From Actinernus sp. WN-2022 (taxonomy: Eukaryota > Cnidaria > Anthozoa > Actiniaria > Actinernidae): 64,000 nt of DNA. Location: contig JAOWCC010001501.1 in NCBI GenBank assembly GCA_030867875.1, positions 18,133,524 to 18,197,523 on the forward strand, in the 5' to 3' direction. The position numbers and the translations under genes were made by a program. Of this stretch, positions 57,014 to 64,000 are shown one piece after another. Position 1 is the first letter of the stretch; each line of letters starts with the position of its first letter. The notes beneath the pieces are model-generated. The model did not search any database, was not told where the DNA came from, and saw only the letters and a list, made by a program, of their open reading frames with translations.

Positions 57014-59592
57014 GAAGAACACTAGTCATCATGTTTCTGGTCCACTGGTCTCAGCTGGAGGTGATACAGAAGTATGCTGGAGTGTTCTCTACCGGGTACA
57101 TCCCCTCCCAGTTAATATTCGGTCCTTACCATGGCCCGCTCAACATGGCACTGAAGACGAGAGATGACAAACACCTTGACTATATTCTAGAGGTATTCCA
57201 TGCCATTTATCTCAAGTATTGTTGATTTTCAGCTATGGCGAAATTCAATGCACAAAGTTTGAAGTGAAAGCTAACAATGATGATCAGAGCAAGTGCAGTA
57301 GATTACGAATGATTTCAAACTGTTAGTAGAAAACAAAGGCCGCAAGACCGCACCAGCTCTTCAAGAAAAGGCGAATATATATGAGTAGCCCTTTAGTGTC
57401 AAACTGGCATGATTCACACTGGCAACATAAGCACAAGAAACGTACGCAGACGTAGTGCTGTATTTATCATTAGCGGTACTTGCTCTACTCACAGGTGTGA
57501 GATAAGAACAAATGCCGCTAATGATCAATGTATTACTGAGTTTGCGTCTGCGTATGTTGACTTGTGTTTATGTCGCTATAGTCCTGACCTGGCCTCTCTT
57601 TCGATCGCTCCGTAGACTGGAAGGTTGCGGGAAAGAGAGTTCAGTAGATGTTGCATGCGCATGCGCAAAACTGTCCAATCAGGAATAAGGTAAAATTCGC
57701 GGGAATATTCGCGGGGTTTACCGAATACATTTTTATTTGAAGGTTTAAAATGGCCGATAATCTCAGTGCAGAATTTCTCTCAACTATGTCCTACCGCAAC
57801 ACAAACGTAAACAATTTCTTGCTTTAGAGTCTTTATTACTTCTCGTATGGACCACTTGGACTAAATCCTTCAGTTGAGAGCATTAACAATTTGTATTTAC
57901 ACATAGATCGAAGGTTCAAGTCCATGTGTTTCGTTTCACTGAGATCAATCAGCTTCACTGCTGTTACCCCGTGCTCCTTTAGTTAAGAGATTTGATCATC
58001 CATCAGAGATACGAGTGGAGATATCAAAATTAAAATCCAAGAATTACAAGTCCGTTGTGGTAAAGATCTTAAAGTGCCTATGAAGCGAAATTTTCATCAT
58101 TAAAATTAAGATCCCATTTGAAATTCCTTTCGAAATGAGGAAGAAATGGCGCTTAATGTTTGTCAATATCTCATCTCGTTCCAGAGATATTAAAGTTTTT
58201 GGAATATGCAAATTATATGGTCTGTGATGTCATGAGGTTGACACAGCCCCCGGGGGGGGGGGGGGGGGGTACTTACATGAAAAATGGGTATGTATGTGAG
58301 TCCAAGAGGCTCAAACCCTGACCCTGTTTGACCCAATCCGAGCTCCAAAACCCTGATTGCCCCCTTTTTGGGGAAAAAAACCCTGATTGCCCCTTCTTTA
58401 AATTGTTTTAAAAACACGGTCGGATATATATCCCGGCCGATATACCGTGTACCAGGATTGCATGCAAAATACGGAACATTTCAAGTCGGGAGTAGCATTG
58501 GGTAAACAAATCAGCAGATGAAGTACATAGATAAGTACTGAAGTACGAATTAGCGGCGTCACGATGTATACGAACCTCAGTGCTTGCATGTGGGCAGGCG
58601 ATAAAAATGCGGCAACAGAATGTATTTTTTTGACATAGTAGCTAAAAAACACTGAACCCTAACTGCCTAAAAAATACTGAACCCCGACCCTGACTGCACC
58701 CAAAATATACTCAAATCCTGACCCTGATCTGCCCAAATCAGGTCAAAACCCTGACCCTACCTGCCCAAACTGAGCTCAAAACCCTGACCCACCCGGACGG
58801 CACATACATAATACGTCACAAACAGGAGTACCCCCCCCCCCCCCCCCGGGGACACAGCCATGAAGACAAATCACAAAATGGAGAATATCTCTGCAAATAG
58901 TGGGTAAAAACTATTGAAACTTTGCACATGTGTGGCCCAGAGGTTCTCCTACCTTCTCGTCGCTTCACTTCTCGCTGACTTTGGCTTAGAGAGAGGGCAT
59001 TGGAACCTCTGCATTGTGGGTATAATTGTCCAGCTATGCGAAACGGAGACACTACGTTTTAATTCGGAAAATCGATTCGCGTTAGACCATTTATGATTAC
59101 AAATATTCGTCTTAAAGTTTTGACCAAAAAAATGAAAAAGAATTCAGTCAGTTATAACCACAATCCATTTCGGTCTGGGAATGTCACTTGCCGTTTCCGG
59201 GACAACCGTTTTAAAATAGGTGTACTCATGGTACCGGTTGTCCAATATCTAGTCTAATTAGCGTATTATTGTAGTTTAAGTGCTTGTCTCAAGTTTAAGA
59301 TCTCCCACATTTAGTTGCATCCATAGTTTTCATATATTTTATGTTTTCTAGGTTACGTACAAGAATGGAGAGTTGTCATGGGTAACCGACAGGCACTTGT
59401 CATGGGCAGGTTTTCTGTCCTTCGCTCGAGAGGACGAGGAACAGAATCTAGAGCTGTTCTGGTACGATGGAGGATTCTACTTTAGAACCCTGAGGGGGAT
59501 AGTGAAAGGGGAGGAATTGATCGTGTGGCCCTCCCCCAGATTATGCAGACGAATTGGCATCCATGATGCTGTGGACAGAATCAAAGTTGAGG
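57014..59592 (+). CDS. PR/SET-domain protein, two internal exons
   Basis: Exon A (~57014-57192) and exon B (59352-59592) join in phase 0 (donor GAG|GTATTC; acceptor TTTTCTAG). Exon A reads GYIPSQLIFGPYHGPLN, the start of a PR domain (I-P-x-x-x-x-F-G-P-x-x-G). Exon B carries WAGFLSFAREDEEQNLELF and later GEELIVWP, equivalent to the N-W-M-x-x-V-x-x-A-x-x-x-x-E-Q-N-L and G-E-E-L-L-V-W motifs. PRDM proteins methylate histones or recruit partners and usually add C2H2 zinc fingers; none is seen here. S-F-A-R replaces the usual N-C-A-R, so activity is uncertain. Exon B ends at GTAAGA in phase 1. The exon A acceptor (CTGACAG) is uncertain. Further exons are not found in the window. Confidence 0.7.
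58249..58850. mobile_element. hAT-like poly-G MITE in the PR-gene intron
   Basis: 602 bp, same family and orientation as 15242-15838, with GACACAGCC at 58240-58248 and 58851-58859. Confidence 0.85.
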
Positions 59593-62500
59593 GTAAGAGC
59601 CTGCGCCTAGCTCATGTGGTTGCTAATAGTGACACCGCAGCAAAACCTATGCTCCACTGACCGATTGAATGAAGGTCAGGAGTTCAAATACAAGCTTCCA
59701 AGGGCTTAAACGTTTTAAATAAATATTTTTTTAACTAAGTAAACTCACAGTGAATTACAAATTAAGAAAAATTCAACCTGTTCAAGTCTTAGGGTTAGCT
59801 TTTAAGTGAGTTTTCTTGTTTTTGGCGGAAGAATCTGGCAGGACGCATGCTGGGCTCATCAAAAGCTCATGCGCGTGACGTTTTACCGCAGTGTGGTTAA
59901 TAGCTCAATTTCGATAGATGCTTCACTTGTCATGCACAAAGGCTTCAATACGAGGCTCCGGTGTAAATTTATTATGTTCTCGGAGAATAGAATAAATAGA
60001 GAACAATACTTTAAGTGCATAGGGTGGATTGGGTGAGAAAAAGAAAGATTAAGCTGGCTTTCCTCCAGCTGGCTTGACCAGTAATAGCCAGATTGGACGA
60101 AATGTAAACCGTCATAGTTTATTGCAATCCCTGGCATTTAGATTAATAAGAACCACGGCGAAGGCGCGCACTTGTAAAAGGGGTGGACTTTGAGAAATCA
60201 GGGGAGGGAAGGAAAATGCAAGGAAAATGCAAGGAAAATGAAAGGAAGGAAAATGCAAGGAAAATGCAAGAGAACGTAGGCGGATCCAGGGAAATTACAG
60301 AGTGAAGAAAAATCGTGCAGAGCTAAAAGGGCAAAAAAAATATCCTGCAAAAAAAAATACCCTAACAAATGAGTAGAGATGTGTGGCGTCGCCCTCTACT
60401 GATTTGCCAAACAAAGTTGTTCTAAAATCCGAATTGCCAAAATATTTGCTAAAAATTAACCCAATCGATTGCAATATATTTTAATAAATCGACCAGGATT
60501 GCCAAACATTTTGTATCCGGTGTGAGTGCCGGCGCTCCTCCCCTCCTCCCCCCCTCCCCCCCCCCCTCCCCCGCTCCCCAACAAAATAATAAACCCACCC
60601 CCTAAATACAAATTACATACTTGGGGGGCGCAACACGTTTTCTTTTCTTTTTCCTTTTTTTTCCTTTACACCATGAGTTCTCCGTATTGAATCAGTGGTA
60701 TAGCGGGTGCTCCACCGTCCAGTGCTTCTGTCGAATGTTGGCTTCATTTATTGCTTTTCACCATAGGGAACGTTACATCGTGGATAATTACCATTTCTGC
60801 AAATTATTATTATTGTTTTTATATATTATATTTCTACTAAACCAGCATGAGTACATATTTTTAATATTTCTATGCCGTGCCACAAGAAAAAGAAAAAATG
60901 TGATTACAATAAATGGCGCATACTACGTACAAATGGTATTATGTAGGCATTTTACTACATGAAAACTATGGAAAAGCAAAACTGGCAAGAGAAAAGAACT
61001 TGGACCGCGAATCGACAACATTTTGGACTGACTTCGCTTTCTTAAACTATCTATCTAAGAAAAAGTAATCCGAATTTTCAGGTCTGTGACCATATAATAT
61101 GTCGACTTCGTTCAACAAAGTTATATTACTTTTCTTATTTATGATTCTAGAATTTTTTATGTCCGAAAACGGCGCGTCGCTACACAGCGGCAGAATGTCA
61201 CGCGCATGCGCTTTTGATGAAAAAAGTAATAAATCATATTTTTTAAGCGGCATAAAACAGTAAAAAAAATGGTTTTCTCGGTCCTTTAAGTGGCACATGG
61301 CTCATCTGTTAACTGACTGAGCCATGCTTTGTTTTGTCTGTTTTAAGAAAGCTTCTGACTGGCCTGTGACCTATCAGTTTGGGACGGAGGCCTACAGGGA
61401 AGTACCTGGAGAATTTATTGGCAATATTGAGTACTATAATGTCATTTATGAATGTACCACCAAAATCTTTTTATACTATCAGGTGGTCGCGGCATGTTAC
61501 GATGAGAACGGGTGAGAACTAGACAGTAGTAGACAGATGGAGGGAAATTGTCTGCAATTTTATGATTAGGAACTGAAACTTGTAAAAGTGGGAGGATCCC
61601 AGGGCGCTTTCCATTCAACCAAAAAAAACGAAATTCCAGTCAGAAATCAAATGGAACAGTAAAACTTCCGGTTCGAAGTTTCCGAAAATTCCGGTTCGAC
61701 CGAAATTTACTGTTCCATTCAAAATTCCCGGTTTTGATCAGCCACTAATGTCGGATGTTTCAGGTCTCGTTAGAAATCGGGGAGTCAGAGTTTTTTTATA
61801 ATTAACTTCGATATCATCACATTGTAACTTTGTTTCACTTCATGATTAAGTACTTAAGACAAGAGTGTATGTAAACCTTATTGTTTATGAAGTTGATAAA
61901 GGAAGTATCTGCTTCATCAATTAACATCTCTCATATGGCAGCCTGCGTGTTGGCTAAAAAACAATTGGTTTTTCAAGGTCAGCCTCGAACTGAGCAGTTT
62001 CAGAACGGGTTTTTAAATTAAATGGTTTTTATCCATGGTTTTTATCCACAGATTTTTATTCATGGTTTTTATCCACAGAGTTTCGGTTGTTCTCCGAGTC
62101 TCGGCCAGACTCTTTAAAAAAAAAAAAAGACGATCTTCTGAGATAAGAGAACCTCAAATCGCCGAAGAATGCTGTTTTTTTACGAGTCATAGTTAAATAT
62201 ATTAAATATATTACTTTACTCTTAACTATTTTTACTGAAGAATCACCGAGAAGGTTTCGGTGATGAAAATGATCCCTATAGTCTGTAGGTACGGTACTCG
62301 ATCAAGGACCGATAATGCTAAAAATTGATTGTTTTAACAACTACATAAACTTTTGCCATCAACGATTCCTTTTTTGCGGCTTTAACGAAGCCGAACTAGC
62401 GCTCGAAACGTTGACTAGCGCATCGCTTCCCATAACGGCATGCTCTCAGTCGTCTATCATTAGTTGAGTAAAATCCACTGAGTCATTTGTTTAGCCTTCA

Positions 62501-62860
62501 TTACACATTTTATACGCCCTGCAGGGTTCAACCAATGTCGCGGCTTTTATTTTTTCGATGGGATTCACCGTAAAGGAAAGTAATTTGATGGATTAATTTA
62601 GATCACAATTTACGGTCTCTTTATCTTACAAATAAAACTCTATAGTACCTGCGGCTATCATATGCATGATTAGTTGTATTAATTGGTTGTTTCTTGTTAT
62701 CACCTCTTCTTTCTAGGGTCGGTTTCATACTCTACTTGGCCCTACATTTTTCTCCCTCAGTTAATAATAAAACAGAGCCTTCCTGATATACACAGGCGAA
62801 ATAAGCCTTTAAAATGCTAGCTACGTTCAAGAAACAAGCGTCATAAAGGCAGTCTAATAC
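59593..62860. other. Sequence after the PR exons; repeats only
   Basis: 60205-60270: tandem GGAAAATGCAA units. 60535-60580: C-rich run. 61648-61722: AATGGAACAGTAAA / TTTACTGTTCCATT inverted pair. 62024-62082: short repeats of ATGGTTTTTATCCA type. Further exons of the PR gene could lie here but I cannot identify one. Confidence 0.4.
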
Positions 62861-64000
62861 ATTGATTAAATAATGTACCAAGTGCGGCTACAATTTCAAT
62901 CTCTTGAAAATCTACTCCAACATTTTATTTTCTGTATGCTTAATTCACTTAGCTTATATGCGTCAAGGTCAACAAAGGCACGATATTTTTATCTGATGTC
63001 CTTTTTAACGTTGAGAACTAACGCGTCGCAATTTCAAAATGAATCAGGATATCAGTTGGCTTTTGATAAAAAGAAGAGAAAAGCCAGGCATTTGAATCGA
63101 TCTCAAGTCTGTCGAGGATCAATATTCAATGACTGACTGGATGATATAAAATCAATGATATTAAGTTAAGCAGTGATAAGTTTCGGTTTTTTATTCTTTT
63201 TACTTAACTCTCGAGCTCTTAGTTTCTTGAAGATAAAACTACCGCGTCATGTGTTAACTACCTGAGTAAGTGTCCCAATAAGATTGATTGCATCACGGGA
63301 TCGTATGTAATTATTCTTCTTAACAACTTTCTTTAACAACAATTCTCATCCATTCGCTCCTTCGTTAATCTAACGTCACGATTTCAACGGCAACCTTCTT
63401 TCGCCATACTTCGAGTGTCGTATTCTCACACCTGTTTAAAAACCAGCCATGAGTTGCTAAGATCTTCTGCATCGGAAACTAAGTTATGCTCAGTGTTGGT
63501 AAAACCTTGATGAATGGACTAAGCATTTCTAATCGCCAGTGTGATGTTACTAGGCAAAAACAGCCGCGACCAAAACGTTTCATTGTTCCAGGATAGAATA
63601 TCGTCGGACTCCAACATGTGGGCCTATTGTTCCAGACTACTTAAGCACAAAAACGGCTCCACTTCTTTGGAAAAAATAACTCCAATGTACACATCGTTCT
63701 GTGAAAAGTATAGCCGTCTTCTGTTATTTTATTTAAAACGGAAAACCAAGCCCGAGGCACTGTTCTTTGCAACGGAATGAACTTCGCCAACGCCTGTTCA
63801 CTTAATCATTTCGTAATCTTGGCAAGGCTCAAAAGGCATTTTTATCTTCTTTTGACGCCCTAGAATGGCTGAAAAATGTCAATATTGAGTTAGTTATTAA
63901 GAGCGAGCTACAAAAGCAACTATCATTCCAATTATATAGTTTTCTGGATCCAAAGGGATGCCAGAAGCAATGTTAGTTCAATTTTATTTTTTCATGATAG
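62861..64000. other. No recognised gene
   Basis: An open frame at 63541-63780 follows a plausible acceptor (GTTCCAG near 63588) but has no homology I recognise. Confidence 0.3.

Noticed and set aside
61324..61515. Next exon of the PR-domain gene
   Set aside because: Candidate acceptors (61347, 61377) give phase 0, but exon B ends in phase 1, and the peptide has no recognised similarity.

Overview
The window is nuclear DNA of an animal, most likely a cnidarian such as a stony coral or sea anemone. Host genes are split by GT-AG introns, most of the sequence is AT-rich, and miniature inverted-repeat transposons, LINE remnants and Ty3/Gypsy remnants are dense. The cnidarian call is an inference from gene content and repeat style; no species is claimed.

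Layout. (1) Bases 1-2570 are visibly GC-rich and compact. They hold the edge of a Polinton/adintovirus-like provirus on the minus strand: a fusion ORF ending in an integrase C-terminal region plus chromodomain, a small virion-type ORF, and the first codons of a third ORF that overlaps the second by ATGA. A promoter-like region lies upstream. (2) 2.6-4.13 kb is repeats. (3) 4314-7012 (+) is a complete three-exon gene for a three-SH3 protein resembling Dlish. (4) 7.3-13.5 kb is a dense field of foldback elements, several with exact target-site duplications (TSDs). (5) 13.59-16.84 kb is a broken Ty3/Gypsy pol gene with a 597-bp MITE inside its integrase zinc finger. (6) 18.3-19.2 kb is a LINE 3' fragment. 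(7) 21407-25686 (+) is a complete two-exon essential myosin light chain gene with a repeat-filled intron. (8) 26.4-33.8 kb is MITEs, a 73-bp minisatellite and nested foldbacks. (9) 33.8-38.0 kb has no recognised gene and contains a 100-N gap. (10) 38.09-39.30 kb is a transposon with terminal inverted repeats (TIRs) and a 9-bp TSD, carrying the start of a RecQ-like helicase. (11) 40.15-46.58 kb is bounded by ~400-bp inverted repeats and is nested inside, with an unrecognised broken protein gene. (12) 47-53 kb is gene-poor. (13) 53.1-54.0 kb is a second RecQ-like fragment. (14) 55.5-56.7 kb is two LINE fragments. (15) 57.0-59.6 kb (+) is two phase-compatible exons of a PR/SET-domain gene. (16) From 59.6 kb to the end I recognise no gene.

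Three host loci are therefore supported: a Dlish-like SH3 adaptor, an essential myosin light chain and a PR-domain protein. They sit in a landscape built mostly by transposons. The most unusual items are the integrase-tail fusion in the provirus and a transposon group with 9-bp TSDs whose longest member starts a RecQ-like helicase ORF inside its own terminal inverted repeat. Several TSDs are confirmed within the window by the uninterrupted reading frame or by the other arm of the host repeat.
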